Source: Anarhynchus alexandrinus (lineage: Eukaryota; Chordata; Aves; Charadriiformes; Charadriidae). From it: a stretch of 64,000 nucleotides of DNA. Below are positions 35,001 through 45,841 of this stretch, piece after piece. The stretch's first letter is position 1, and each line of letters begins with the position of its first letter. The stretch is from NCBI GenBank assembly GCA_008711295.1, contig VUYV01000331.1:402499-466498 (forward strand), in the 5' to 3' direction. The notes under the pieces were generated by a model. The model saw only the letters and a list, made by a program, of their open reading frames with translations, made no database searches and had not been told where the DNA came from. The translations under genes and the position numbers were made by a program.

Positions 35001-38000
35001 CTGAACTTCAGTGCCTTAAGCCAGGCACTGGGATTGCCAGGGGCTGCTCTCCACACCCTGCGCGCCTCTTCCCATCCTCCAAATACCAAGGGACAGCTAC
35101 TGGCGAGTGAATCAGACCCTGAAATGGGTCAGGGATCCTCAGTGACTTGTAGAGATGCATTGGCCAGTTTTACAGACAACTGCAGAGCTCAGTTCACTCA
35201 GATTTTCCAGGGACTTGGCTGAAAAGCATAAGCTCATCCATCACAGATGCCCAAGGAGCCTTCTGCGGCTTGCAACAGGTATCTGACATCTGCAAGAGCC
35301 CCTGCCACAGCCAGGGACTGCTGGGACAGGTCAAGGGGAGTGGTGCTTGCAGCAGTGCTTGCAGAAGAGGCTGCTGCCTGTCTCTAGGATGATATTAGGA
35401 CAACCAAAATTCCCCATCCCTGTGTGTCTTCCCATGGGCCTGAGGTACCTCCCTCTAAAGTGGTTTGGCACAGGACAGCTCAGGCTTGGACACTGCTGAA
35501 GCACGTGCCAGTTGCAGCCAGGTTGTGCAAGGACATCCATCCCATGCTCCATGTCCCCAGCAACCTCTGCCCTGCTTCTCCCGTCCTTGCTCTGCCTTTG
35601 TCCTTCCCTGCCCCTTCCAAGCCAGATGCCCCCCCAGACCTGTTGATAAACAGAGCTATTCCTGAAAAAATTGCATCAGAACCAGTTTAGGGAGCAACTG
35701 TATCTACAGAATTGAGGACGTGATGACCATGATGACCGCTGGCAGAGAAGGATGTGTGGGGAAAACAGATAAGCAAACAACAGAACTAGCCTGCCCAAAG
35801 CTCAGGCTGCAGATCTGCCTTCCCTGCATGGGCCAGGACGCCCTCATACCGCAAGGGACAGGGCTGTCACTGCACTCCTATCTTCATATAGAAAGAGCCC
35901 ACTAGCCTCCCCCCACGCATGGCCCCTGATCCTGCCCAGGACAGGATTCCAGAGCCCCTGGGTTTCACTGGGCCTCATTTATAACAATTTTTAGCACCCA
36001 GGAAGAGAGGGAAAGAGCTGTACCTGTTGTTAGGGACAAAGAGCTTAAACTCTCGGACGTGGGAAGAATCCTTGGAGAGGATGATGTGACCTGTGAACTG
36101 GCCTGGGGAAAACCAGAAGGGGAAGTCTGGTGGCTCGTTCAGCTGGAACTCAGCGTGGATCCTGAAATGAGAAAGGAGCCATCAGCTGCAGTGCCGGGAG
36201 GAGGGAATGGATCATGCACTGCAGATGACAGCAGGGAAAAGTTATCTCCAGGCACCAGAAATTATGAAGCTAAATTGGGGCAGAGAGGTTCTGTTCAAAA
36301 AGCTTTTCATGTCACACAATGAAGAGAGTAAAAGACTGGAGCAGATCCCCTGGGTCAGGATCACCTCTAGGATCAATGCCTTTTGGAACTGGGCAGTAAG
36401 TCACCATCCAGGATGAATTACATTATCATTCCTTGAAACACAGGAACAGACTAAGACCCTTTCAGCCCCCCTTCCAGCTTGATCAGGCAAATAAAAGCTG
36501 CTCCCAGTAAAACAAGAGAACAATTTCCCAGACTCTCCCCCTTGGAAAGGCACTCCATCCCCCAATTAACCAAAATCTAACACATTTCTTGCTAATCAGA
36601 CTCCCCTTTCAGCCAGGGATAGCTCCAAACCAAGGGTGATGGAGAACAGCTGCTGTCCTGCATCTGGGCAACAGTCCCCACCTCACCAGGGACCCAGCGA
36701 CACTGGGAGCGCGGGTGCCCTCTTCGGGCGTCAGCAAAGCATCACACATGGACTGTGAACCACCCTCTATCTCGAACTGCTTCGCCTCCCTCCCAGCCAG
36801 GACACATCTGATCTTGCTTGGGAACATGACTGCATGTGCAAAGACACACACACACTCTGCCACGGGCGCACAGCAGCCTTCTCCACTCCCTGAGATACGG
36901 AAGAAATTCAGAAGTGCCCCCAGGCCCTCCTCTAACACCCCGGACCCACGGACATACCTGAACGCTATGGTGTAGTAGAAAGCGCTGATGGCTTGGATGC
37001 AGGCCACAGCTCCTTGAGGAGCAAAGCGGGTTTTTACAAAGGGGCGTGGGTGGAACATGCTCAAAAGCCTGTGGATTATGATCTACAGAAAGAATTGTAA
37101 GAGAGCAAAAATGAGAACAGCTCTTCCACTGCAGGTCAGCTGCAGCTCCAAAGTAACTCTCTCCACCAGATCAGGAAGGCAAGTGAATTGCTATGACTTA
37201 AAAATTAGCTCAGAGACCTACCTAATCACAAAACAAGGAGATAAAGCAAGAGACTGCTTTTAAAAATAAATCCATCTTCCACGCTTTTTATGCTATTCCC
37301 ATTGTTTGCAAGTTTCCATCATCCCAGTAGGTTGAACGTCTGAGTACGGTAAACTGATCTGCGAGGCTGCCTCCATCAATACTACTTAAGACTTTGAAAG
37401 AGTGGGTATGCAATCAATAAACACACCGGGCTGGGAAGGTATATCAACTATGTGATCACTAACACCTACCCGGACACCCTGGGGGAAAGCGATACACACA
37501 CCTAGCTCTACAAACTATGTATACACATCCTTTCACTTGTCAATGAAACGCTCACCTCTGGGGTAGCACTCGGCAACTGTTCCACGAGGCACCATCACTT
37601 CATACAAGCGCTTTCTGAATAACCCTCTCCCCTCCCTGTCTGGGAAAGACTAGCCCAAAAACCCACACACTTAAACAAAGCAAGATGAAGATACTCAAGT
37701 CAGCCTCATCTGGCCATAACAGACACCCAGAACTTTTGCCTGCTCTCAGTTTTATCTCCAATTTAGGAGACGGTGCTCCTGGCTGTATGCTGCAGCCTTT
37801 TTGCTCCCTTAGAAAGTCCAGGGAGACATAATGCAATAGTCTTCTCGCTCTAGGGATTCCTGCGATTCATCTGGGCTATAAGGCAGAACATTGACACAAA
37901 ATACCTCTCAGGTATATAGAAATTGAGTTTCATATCTCACCTCTTTGCCCTTGGGAGGTGGAGGGTAAAATCTGTTGTTGGAAAGATACCCAGTGAAGAT

Positions 38001-41000
38001 GTTCAATTCACTAGGAATTATCCACCATGGATCCCCAAGATCCAGTTTATTCTTTGGAGGAAGAAAGGCTTTAAACTGCCTGGCAAGCATCACGCTCATA
38101 GGGGCTGCTGGGGCAGTCCAGTTCCTCAGCCCAGACAGAGCGACGTGAGAAATCTGTGAACAAAAGACACTATCAGAGCCTAGACCGGACTCTTCAAACG
38201 TGCAGTAATGCTGATGGATGTAACTAGGCTTTGGAGAAGGGTGAAAAAAAACCCAACCCAACCACGTTTTAAAGTCTTCCTACCACACCAAACAGTTCTG
38301 TCAACTTTCAATTATGTGAGTAATAGGAAATGGCAGAGAGGGGAACATACCACATAACACCACTGCTTTTGGACTTAGCTCCAGGAGAGCCATCACTAAT
38401 GTCTGCTTCAAGCTTTCCAGGAAGGGCATAATAATCGGGGCACAGCGCTGCTGAATGCACTGAAAACAACGAAACGCTGCAGAAAGCGGTGACCTTGCTT
38501 GTCAAAGCAAATCCCACGGGCTTGAGCAAGACCATCTCCACCTCCTAACACGCTAACACTTATTCCTGGTGATGTTATGAGCCCATTGGACGTGTTTATA
38601 CCGGAATTTCTGGCCATACACATCCTGCATGATACCTACTCCCAAGAAACCATCTTTGCTCTTCGTCATCGTTTCCATGACCAAAGGCTGGAATTTAGCC
38701 ACAACGGACAAGGTCTCCCCGCTTGGATCAGGCGTCTCCTCCTCTTCAAATTCGGAGATGGGAGCAACCCCTAGACAAAGGGACAGGAATTTAAGCAGCT
38801 GTTTCCCCTCCCTCCCCTTTTAAGCAATTGTGAAGTGATTACACATTTATCCTGGCAAATCCCGGAGCACTGGGAGCTTCCCAGCTGTCCCTATGCTGTA
38901 TGCAGCAGCAGAACTCAGACCCACCCCAGAGACCAGCTTCGGCTGCATGAATTAAAGGGGAGCCCTCCTTTTAGCGGGCGACTCTCTAAACCCCATGGCT
39001 CAGTTAAGCAGTCTCCTTTCACTTAGGAGGGATAAGAACACAGAATTCATTACAGCACAAGCAAACAACTGTCTGTATTTCAACTGTACTGTAAGCTCTC
39101 CTGTACATTATCGTCACCACACTTCTTCCTGCTTCGCACCACCAGGAGACATTTGCTACCCACTGATACAGTCTCCAAACACGATCTCTCACAATTGCTA
39201 TCTGAGAGAGACCGCTACAGCCGCAGGAGTGTATCAATGAAGCGCTGCGACTCGCTAATAGATTTGGCCTAGCCTGGGATGAGCTGTATTTGTTGCATTC
39301 ACCCATCCCAAATCCCCTTTAAGCTCTAGACAAAGTAACTTATGTACTTTGCTAGTCCAGCAACGGGATCTTCCGTCTTATAAAAACTCTACTTTGTGAA
39401 AGTGATGTCTAGTGGTTAAGCCTTTTCAAAAACATGTAAAGCTTAGCAGCCTCTCTTCATGTAAATAAGACCCAAAACAGCACCCAGAAAAAAATAAAGA
39501 CGTGAATAAAAACTGTTGAGTGCATTATCTTTGGCTTTTGCTCGGTCTGTGCAGAGAGAGCTCTGTGAGGTAGACAGATACCCACCCGTCAGCTTCTCAG
39601 CTATCGGCTTGAACTCTTCTGGACTGAGGTACAGATCGTTGTTTGTGTCCAGAGAAGAAAAGAGAAACAGCCCCTCACTTCCCAAAGACTTCAGTGCCAG
39701 CTCCTAGTTCGGGAAGAAGATGCAAGTGAGATTTCATTCCAACCTCTTGCAGAAATTCACTCCGGCCCCTCTCAGCTTCAGAGTTTATTTGCATTCTTTC
39801 CAGCACACAAACACAGCCATCAAATCGAAAGATTAACGCCCCTTGGCAGGATTTTGTGCTATTTACAATAGGGATCGGTGTCCAGGAACTGTTGGCATGA
39901 GCGTATTAAAACTACATCTGGCTGAGTAATTCAAACTGAATCATTTGCTCAGTCGGCCTCAAAGTCTTTTGTCAGAAAAATTTCCAACTTTTTCCACATA
40001 GTTAGTCCTAAACCTGCAGATATTCAGAGCACCTGGAGATCGTGATTTCTGTAATTAACCGATGCGCAGTGAAACAAAGGCAGGCAAATACATAACTATC
40101 CACATTACAAAAACATAAATGAAATGAACCGAGCCCTTGTAACTCTACGGAAAGCAACTTGACTTAGACCCGTGCTGAGATCCATGCCAGCAGTACTGCA
40201 CGCAACTGCCCTGCTCTAGTCAGGTTCCCCTCGAAGTCTCCAGCCTCAGGACTGGATGGAGCATTTCGGCCCCTTGCTCCGCAGGGAGCGCTGCCTATTC
40301 ATACATCACGCAGCCACAAATCCCAGAAACTTCTCCAGAAACTTCTGCAAGATCCCAGCCACCCCCAGCCTCAGTTTCTCCCTCTGCAAAACCCACATGG
40401 AGATCATCCAGTGGAAAACACCCCTGAAACGCAATGTCTCCCTTGGAGCAGCCCCAGAAAGGCTCTAGATGCTTCTAGTCACTTCCACTCCGCAGCACTC
40501 AGCACTGAAGGGAAGGGGACAACTTGCAGGCAGAACAAGAGAGCTCCACGTTGGTGTGAGAGAAAAAGAGAGACACACAGCAAGTCAGACAAGCCACATC
40601 ACTGCCAGCCAGCCTGCAGCACATCCCCTGTGACCCATCATTTGGGGCAGCTTCCCCTGCCACCCCCGTAAAAGCCTAAAGCTGCAAGGATAAATACTCT
40701 GTATTCTGCTGTTTAACTGTGTTTATTCTCTACTGCCTGCAGCACCATTACCATCCCCAGAGCTCCTGAACTAGTTTATTTTCCATCTGTTGCCTGCCAG
40801 CCTGAAGCAGCACTAATGCAGCCTGGAAGGCTTTGCTCCCGTCAACTGCAGCAACAAAAGCACTTAAGAGCTTTCCAGGGCAGTTCCAGGACCGCGACAG
40901 ACAGAAATAAAGACCCTGGAACACAAACCAGAGATCTGGATGCAGCCATGGCTGAGGAAAGACAAGGAGGGGAGCGCGCAGGAACTACACAGCTGAAAAA

Positions 41001-44000
41001 AGGAATGAAGGAACAAGATGGTTATTTATCTACACACAGGAACAATCCACTCCGGCCTGTTCACGTTCCTGGGGCCAAAACTTCATTGGTGCCTTCATTC
41101 CCCAAAAGAACGGGGATGCACATCCTTGGCCCTGCACACAGATAACAACATTTTCCTGAGCAACTGCCCTGCTCCCTGACAGCCGAGAGCCAGGGTCACG
41201 TCACGAAGCCTCGGGCCAGGCTTCAGTACACCTCTCACCTCTAGACCTTGCTTGTGCCCGGCACGTAACGCATGAACCTCGTCAGGTGTGATTGCTCACT
41301 GTCTGGGAGCCGTCTCACGGCGCAGGGAAGCGTGCAGGGAGCGCACGATGGCCTCCCCCTCTGCAGAGGGGGCTGTCCTGGACGCGTACTGAGCTCTGAA
41401 GAGACGGTCCATTTCCTAGTCCTCTCCACAGCGCGTCAGCGATTCCCTGCTGATGAATCTTTTAGAGTCTCTCTTCTTTTTGCACTTCACAGACATGGAC
41501 CTCGAGGGATGGGAGGCAAATGAGCGACAAAGTTTTTAGTTGGTTAGACCGCCTGCTGCTGTACTATTAGGAAAAAGTCATGATCATTTACTTAACAGGG
41601 CTGAAGGCAGAAAGAGAACCGGTTATGCCCCGCACATACAGAAGAACATCTCTGACTGCGTCTAAGGCAGCAGAGCGTGAAGGGGGGAATATGGGTGCCT
41701 GGTGTTGGACGTTAGCCTCCAAAAATCAATCTAAATTGAGAGCACGCTCCCATCCCCTCAGCCTGCACTTTCACAGAGGTTAAGCAATGAAAAGCCATCG
41801 GCTGCAGAACCATCAGATAATTATTCCTACAACTGCAATTGGCCTGAGACATGGTAGCTTTGCGGTCAGGCGACTTAAGTGTGCGCACACATCTCACGCG
41901 TGCCAGCGGCCGGCTGAATGCCGCCTCCTGGCTAACAGGATCGGTACCGGGCTCCTGCCTGCTCCAGACGACGCTGCCCTCCCCAGAGCTAGTTAAAACA
42001 GCCGCTTCTCCAGCAAAGGCACGCTCCAGGCAGTATTGGCACAGCGCATCAGTTCCACACAACCCTGCAGGACAGATCGCTCCCTCCGGAAACATTTATT
42101 TCCACCCTCACAAAGCACGGCAGCTCAGCGGCAGCATCGCGCGAGTCCCTCGCCACTGGGACCGCAGGGACCCACCCGGCCGGAGATAAGTCCCCAACCA
42201 TGGAGGAACAAAGATTTCCACCGGTACTGCTGCACTCAGTCAAAAGGGATGATAAAATTTATGTTTGAAAGGGGAGAGAGATGTCAGGGCTTGGCCTTTT
42301 GCTTTCTGATAACATTCACACTAAAGAAAGCTCTCCAGAGCTTGTGGTTTTTTTTTCATTCTAATCTGAGATTATAAGAAATAAAGTTTCTCTGTTTGTG
42401 CCAGAGCAGTAAGACTGAGCTTTTTCAGTCTTTTTGTGGAGAAGGAGAGTTGTGGTTTTCACAAAGAGTTTTCTTCTCCCACCTGCTTGTGGGTTGTTTA
42501 GCTAAATAAACATTTCCATAGAAAGAGACAAGACATATGTTTTAAGCAGGACGAAGGAAAAATAAAAACCTTGGGCTGCGCGCATGTTCTCCTCTCCAGC
42601 AGCGCCTCTCACAGCCCTCTGCCTGTCCTCCAGGAAAAACAAAACCTCCACAAGACCTGGCTCTCTGTCAGGCAGAGCTGAGGTCCCCTCAGCCAGCCTG
42701 CGAAGGACTGTCCTGACCCTTCTGTCCCCGCCGGAAGAATTCTTCTCATTAACTGGTTTGAGCCATTTCCCCCTTTTTTTTTTGCAATGCAAGAGACAAA
42801 GAAAAGAGGCATCTTTTAAAACCACTTGTCTTTTTACTATAGAAATATCAAGAATAAGAAGTCTGCTCTTTTTCGCGAAGCTTTTTAGATGTTCAAGGAT
42901 GCACGCTGAAGCTAAGAGCCAGGGGAACAGGACCTTTAACAAAGGCACGCTTTCTCCAAAGCACGCAGCCGTCATTTGAATTATACAGATCACAATCAAA
43001 ACCAATGTCAATCAGCCTAATTTAAAAAAAAACCCCACAAACATAATAAAGCCCCTAAAAAAACCTTTCTATTTTCAGCTCCTGTCTTCCATTCTTTTGC
43101 TGCTTCTACAGTCAGAGTTGCTCCGGGCACACAAGACTTGCATTTCTAGTATGGAAAAAATCCACAAACATCTGAGTTTTGGGCCTTTTTTGCAGGGAAT
43201 AACGCAGGAAGGAGACGCCTTCTGAGGCCACATTGAGAGGAGCTGTGAAGTGTTACGCCAAGAGCAGGGCCGGGGTCTGGGGCTCCTGCTCTCCCTCCAT
43301 CTTCTGGCGGGAGCAGCTGGCCTCAAAGCTGGTGCCTGGTGGTCACCACCTGTGGTTGTTTTAGCTGGGTGGTAGCCACCACAATCCCTGTGGCCACCTC
43401 AAGCCTAGTGTCCACCACAGCTCTACAAAACCTCCACCTGGCAGTGGCTATCTCAAGCCCATAGCCACTGGCATGTGATGAGCACCACAATGGTCACCTC
43501 AGCCTGGTGGTGGCCACCACAGCCTGGCAGTAGCCACCTCAAGCTCCACAGCCGCTGATGCCTGGTGGTCCCTACAGCCTGGCCAGTGGCTGCCAGAGCT
43601 CTGTGGTCCCCAAAGCCTGGCGGTGGCTACCTCAAGCTCCACAGCTGCTGATACATGGTTTTCCCCACAGCCTAAAAGTGGCTGCCACGGCTTCACGGTC
43701 ACCATGATGGTGACCGACGATGGTCACCTTAACCCTGGCAGCCACCTCAAGACTACAGTCACCAATGCCCTGTGCCACCACAATCCAGTGGCAGCCACCA
43801 CAACTCTGTGGTTCCCTCAGTCTGGTGATGGCCACCTCATCCCCAGTGGCCACCTCAGCCCCTGTGGGCACTGATGCCTGGTGGTCACCTCAACCCTGCT
43901 GGCCACCTCAAGCCCCAGTAGCCACCTAAATCCCTGTGGCCACCACCGCCTGGTGATCACCTCAGCCCAGCAGCAGCCACCTCACTGCCAGTGGCCACCT

Positions 44001-45145
44001 CAACCCCAGTGGCCACCGCTGCCTGGCACTCACCACAGCCTGTCCATGGTCAACACATCCCCAGTAGCCACCTCAACCCCGGTGGCCACCAATGCCTGAG
44101 GGTCCCCTTAGGCCAGTAGTGGCCACCTCAACCCCAATGGCCACCGATGCCTGGCAGTCACCTCAACCCTGCTGGCCACCTCAAGCCCCAGTAGCCACCT
44201 AAACCCCCATGGCCACCATTGCCTCGTGGTTCCCTCAGACCAGCAGCAGCCACCTCACCCCCAGTGACCACCTCAACTCCAGTGGCCACCGATGCCTGAT
44301 AGTCACCTCAGCCCCGGTGGCCACCTCAACCCCTGTGGGCACCAGTGCCTGGCATTCACCTCAACCCTGCTGGCCACCTCAACTCCAGTAGCCACTGCTG
44401 TCTGGTAGTCACCTCAACCCCGGTGGCCACTGCTGCCTGGCACTCACCTCAGCCTGTCCACGGTCAACACATCCCCAGTAGCCACCTCAACCCCGGTGGC
44501 CACCAATGCCTGAGGGTCCCCTTAGGCCAGTAGTGGCCACCTCAACCCCAGTGGCCACCGATGTGTGGCGCTCCCCCTCAGCCCAGCAGCGGCCACCTCA
44601 CCCCTGGTGGCCACCTCAGTCCCAATGGCCACCAATGCCTGGCGGTCACCCTCAACCCTGCTGGCCACCTCAAGCCCCAGTAGCCACCTAAACCCCCATG
44701 GCCACCATTGCCTGGTGGTTCCCTCAGACCAGCAGCAGCCACCTCACCCCCAGTGACCACCTCAACTCCAGTGGCCACCGCTGCATGGCAGTCACCTCAA
44801 ACCCGGTGGCCACCACTGCCTGAGGGTCCCCTTAGGCCAGTAGTAGCCACCTCAACCCCGGTGGCCACCGATGAGTGGCGCTCCCCCTCAACCCCCGCGG
44901 CCCCCTCAGCCCCGCGGTCCCCACAGCGGCGGGAAGGGGCCCGCCCGCCATTTCATCCCTCCCCTCCCTGAGGGGCAGCGCGGCCTCAGCACTGCCTCTC
45001 CCCTTCCACCCGCCAACCTCTCTCTCCTTCCCGTTACCTGCTGACGGGCTACTTCACCGTCCCGGTAATACTTAACGGCAACCAGCGCTGCCAAAGCGGC
45101 CAAGGCCAGAGCCAAGCGCGGAGGGGCCGCGCCGGGACCCGCCAT
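28830..45145 (-). CDS. SELENON: Selenoprotein N (12 coding exons, UGA = Sec)
   Basis: SELENON is an ER-membrane glycoprotein with an EF-hand that senses luminal calcium and a selenocysteine redox centre acting on SERCA. Loss in humans causes SEPN1-related myopathy. Twelve - strand exons join in phase to 531 residues (human main isoform about 556). The N-terminus has a signal-anchor ([14 protein letters not shown], 11-24). The EF-hand loop is [12 protein letters not shown] (55-66), with all calcium-ligand positions plausible. Residues 401-404 are Ser-Cys-Sec-Gly, with TGA at 31959-31957 read as Sec. The order of blocks ([84 protein letters not shown]) follows the mammalian protein. The primate Alu-derived exon is absent, as expected. 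The gene ends TAA at 28832-28830. Confidence 0.97.
29001..30197 (-). other. SELENON: SELENON intron 11
   Basis: 1.2 kb of intron. No repeat or exon is recognised. Confidence 0.8.
30198..30299 (-). CDS. SELENON: SELENON exon 11
   Basis: Encodes residues 442-475, [20 protein letters not shown] then [14 protein letters not shown]. Donor GTACGT. Confidence 0.96.
30300..31002 (-). other. SELENON: SELENON intron 10
   Basis: 0.7 kb of intron. Nothing beyond splice sites is recognised. Confidence 0.8.
31003..31115 (-). CDS. SELENON: SELENON exon 10, with probable Sec redefinition element
   Basis: Completes G404 and encodes residues 405-441, [20 protein letters not shown] then [17 protein letters not shown]. 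In mammals the sequence just 3' of the Sec UGA forms a stem-loop (SRE) that raises readthrough. Here it would span the splice junction, and the CTCTCCGGGAGA segment (about 31097-31086) could form its core stem. Confidence 0.95.
31116..31955 (-). other. SELENON: SELENON intron 9
   Basis: 0.84 kb of intron, interrupting the Gly codon directly after the Sec UGA. No other feature is seen. Confidence 0.85.
31956..32061 (-). CDS. SELENON: SELENON exon 9, carries the Sec UGA
   Basis: Encodes residues 369-403 ([20 protein letters not shown], then [14 protein letters not shown] and Sec) plus the first base of G404. The TGA at 31959-31957 is in frame and is followed by coding exons that match the family, so it is not a terminator. 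Donor GTGAGG. Confidence 0.97.
31957..31959 (-). other. SELENON: Selenocysteine codon UGA (Sec403)
   Basis: TGA in the conserved Ser-Cys-Sec-Gly motif, one base before the exon 9 donor. Confidence 0.95.
32062..33144 (-). other. SELENON: SELENON intron 8
   Basis: 1.08 kb of intron with no feature recognised. Confidence 0.8.
33145..33333 (-). CDS. SELENON: SELENON exon 8
   Basis: Encodes residues 306-368, including [34 protein letters not shown] and [10 protein letters not shown]. Phase 0 at both ends; acceptor ctcctgcag. Confidence 0.97.
33334..34296 (-). other. SELENON: SELENON intron 7
   Basis: 0.96 kb of intron with no feature recognised. Confidence 0.8.
34297..34378 (-). CDS. SELENON: SELENON exon 7
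   Basis: Completes R278 and encodes residues 279-305, [20 protein letters not shown] then DIGYLPQ. The donor GTCTGT is weaker than its neighbours but keeps phase. Confidence 0.95.
34379..36023 (-). other. SELENON: SELENON intron 6
   Basis: 1.65 kb of intron with no repeat family or exon recognised. Confidence 0.8.
36024..36161 (-). CDS. SELENON: SELENON exon 6
   Basis: Completes R232 and encodes residues 233-277: [20 protein letters not shown], then [20 protein letters not shown] and FVPNN. Confidence 0.97.
36162..36957 (-). other. SELENON: SELENON intron 5
   Basis: 0.8 kb of intron with a short CA run near 36845-36856. Nothing else is seen. Confidence 0.8.
36958..37082 (-). CDS. SELENON: SELENON exon 5
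   Basis: Encodes residues 191-231 plus two bases: [20 protein letters not shown] then [20 protein letters not shown]. Acceptor tttctgtag, donor GTATGT. Confidence 0.97.
37083..37940 (-). other. SELENON: SELENON intron 4
   Basis: 0.86 kb of intron with no feature recognised. Confidence 0.8.
37941..38153 (-). CDS. SELENON: SELENON exon 4
   Basis: Encodes residues 120-190, [20 protein letters not shown] through [20 protein letters not shown] to [17 protein letters not shown] is a potential N-glycosylation site. Confidence 0.97.
38154..38639 (-). other. SELENON: SELENON intron 3
   Basis: 0.49 kb of intron with no feature recognised. Confidence 0.8.
38640..38770 (-). CDS. SELENON: SELENON exon 3
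   Basis: Completes G76 and encodes residues 77-119, [20 protein letters not shown] through [13 protein letters not shown]. The donor must be GTAGGT directly after the GGA codon to keep phase with exon 4. Confidence 0.95.
38771..39585 (-). other. SELENON: SELENON intron 2
   Basis: 0.8 kb of intron. In primates an Alu-derived exon lies at this position; no counterpart is seen here. Confidence 0.8.
39586..39703 (-). CDS. SELENON: SELENON exon 2, EF-hand
   Basis: Encodes residues 37-75 plus one base, [18 protein letters not shown] then [20 protein letters not shown]. The twelve-residue EF-hand loop begins at D55. Confidence 0.97.
39704..45037 (-). other. SELENON: SELENON intron 1
   Basis: 5.3 kb, the longest SELENON intron. 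Its promoter-proximal third is a minisatellite (43330-44880). A short tandem repeat of CAGAAACTTCTC lies near 40325-40350. No exon is supported in the remainder. Confidence 0.8.
43330..44880. repeat. Complex minisatellite in SELENON intron 1
   Basis: Dozens of degenerate copies of an 18-base-type module, GCCACCTCAACCCCAGTG, alternate with longer modules such as GCCACCGATGCCTGGCAG. Longer blocks recur: one around CAACACATCCCCAGTAGCC is at 44051 and again 414 bases later; GAGGGTCCCCTTAGGCCAGT recurs at offsets of 414 and 310; a GCTGGCCACCTCAAGCCCC block is at 43898, 44171 and 44660. Copies before about 43720 are more diverged. The + strand is C-rich; the SELENON RNA-sense strand is G-rich. Confidence 0.93.
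45038..45145 (-). CDS. SELENON: SELENON exon 1, coding part
   Basis: Encodes residues 1-36, [10 protein letters not shown] then [20 protein letters not shown] then EVARQQ. The hydrophobic run is a signal-anchor. The ATG at 45145 has A at -3 and G at +4. It is 25 residues shorter than the human exon; no in-frame upstream ATG exists before the stop-free leader runs into an unresolved base at 45260. Confidence 0.92.
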
Positions 45146-45156
45146 ACTCGCGTCGT

Positions 45157-45195
45157 TCAGCGACGATGCCGCCGCCGCCGCCGCCCCGCCGCCAT
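45157..45195 (-). CDS. SELENON upstream ORF, 12 codons
   Basis: ATG at 45195 with G at -3 and G at +4, followed by codons for MAAGRRRRRHRR and TGA at 45159-45157. It stops 11 bases before the SELENON start codon and lies in a different frame. The five Arg codons are the GGC/CGG repeat read in this frame. Presence in the mRNA depends on the unmapped transcription start. Confidence 0.55.
   Translation of the reverse strand: MAAGRRRRRHRR
45168..45193 (-). repeat. GGC trinucleotide repeat in SELENON leader
   Basis: About six uninterrupted GCC units on the + strand, one interruption (CCCC), then two more; GGC repeats in the RNA sense. Confidence 0.85.
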
Positions 45196-45466
45196 GGCCG
45201 CGCCGGCCGGGGGAGGAGGCGTCAGGCGGGCAGGGCCCGGCGAGGAGGGGCCGGGGCCGNGAGGAAAAAACACTTTTTAGCTTTAAATTTATCCGCTGAG
45301 GGGACTCTGGGAGGAGAATCGTCACCTTCTTCTTCAGCGATCTCATTGCTTTCCGTCGTTTTCGCTTTTAATTAACGATGGGAGCAGTGGCGTGTTCCCC
45401 CCCGCCATTAATTTCCCAAGTGGTCGTTGGTCCTTAATTCACCGTTCTCCCCCCCCCAAAAAAAAA

Positions 45467-45841
45467 NNNNNNNNNNNNNNNNNNNNNNNNNNNNNNNNNN
45501 NNNNNNNNNNNNNNNNNNNNNNNNNNNNNNNNNNNNNNNNNNNNNNNNNNNNNNNNNNNNNNNNNNNNNNNNNNNNNNNNNNNNNNNNNNNNNNNNNNNN
45601 NNNNNNNNNNNNNNNNNNNNNNNNNNNNNNNNNNNNNNNNNNNNNNNNNNNNNNNNNNNNNNNNNNNNNNNNNNNNNNNNNNNNNNNNNNNNNNNNNNNN
45701 NNNNNNNNNNNNNNNNNNNNNNNNNNNNNNNNNNNNNNNNNNNNNNNNNNNNNNNNNNNNNNNNNNNNNNNNNNNNNNNNNNNNNNNNNNNNNNNNNNNN
45801 NNNNNNNNNNNNNNNNNNNNNNNNNNNNNNNNNNNNNNNNN
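45467..45841. other. Assembly gap (375 N)
   Basis: Unresolved run upstream of SELENON, flanked by C/A and T/C homopolymer-rich sequence. Any frame crossing it is meaningless. Confidence 0.99.

Larger units (their letters stand above)
44880..45260 (-). promoter_or_regulatory. SELENON: SELENON CpG-island promoter region
   Basis: CpG-dense sequence spanning exon 1 and the leader. The single N at 45260 and the gap at 45467-45841 hide part of the upstream sequence. Confidence 0.6.

Noticed and set aside
42502..43011. 169-codon frame on the - strand within SELENON intron 1
   Set aside because: Begins with TTG, has no recognisable domain and no splice logic with SELENON; probably chance.
43330..44880. 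Regularly spaced repeats as a CRISPR array
   Set aside because: Units are degenerate with no unique spacers, and the window is a vertebrate genome.
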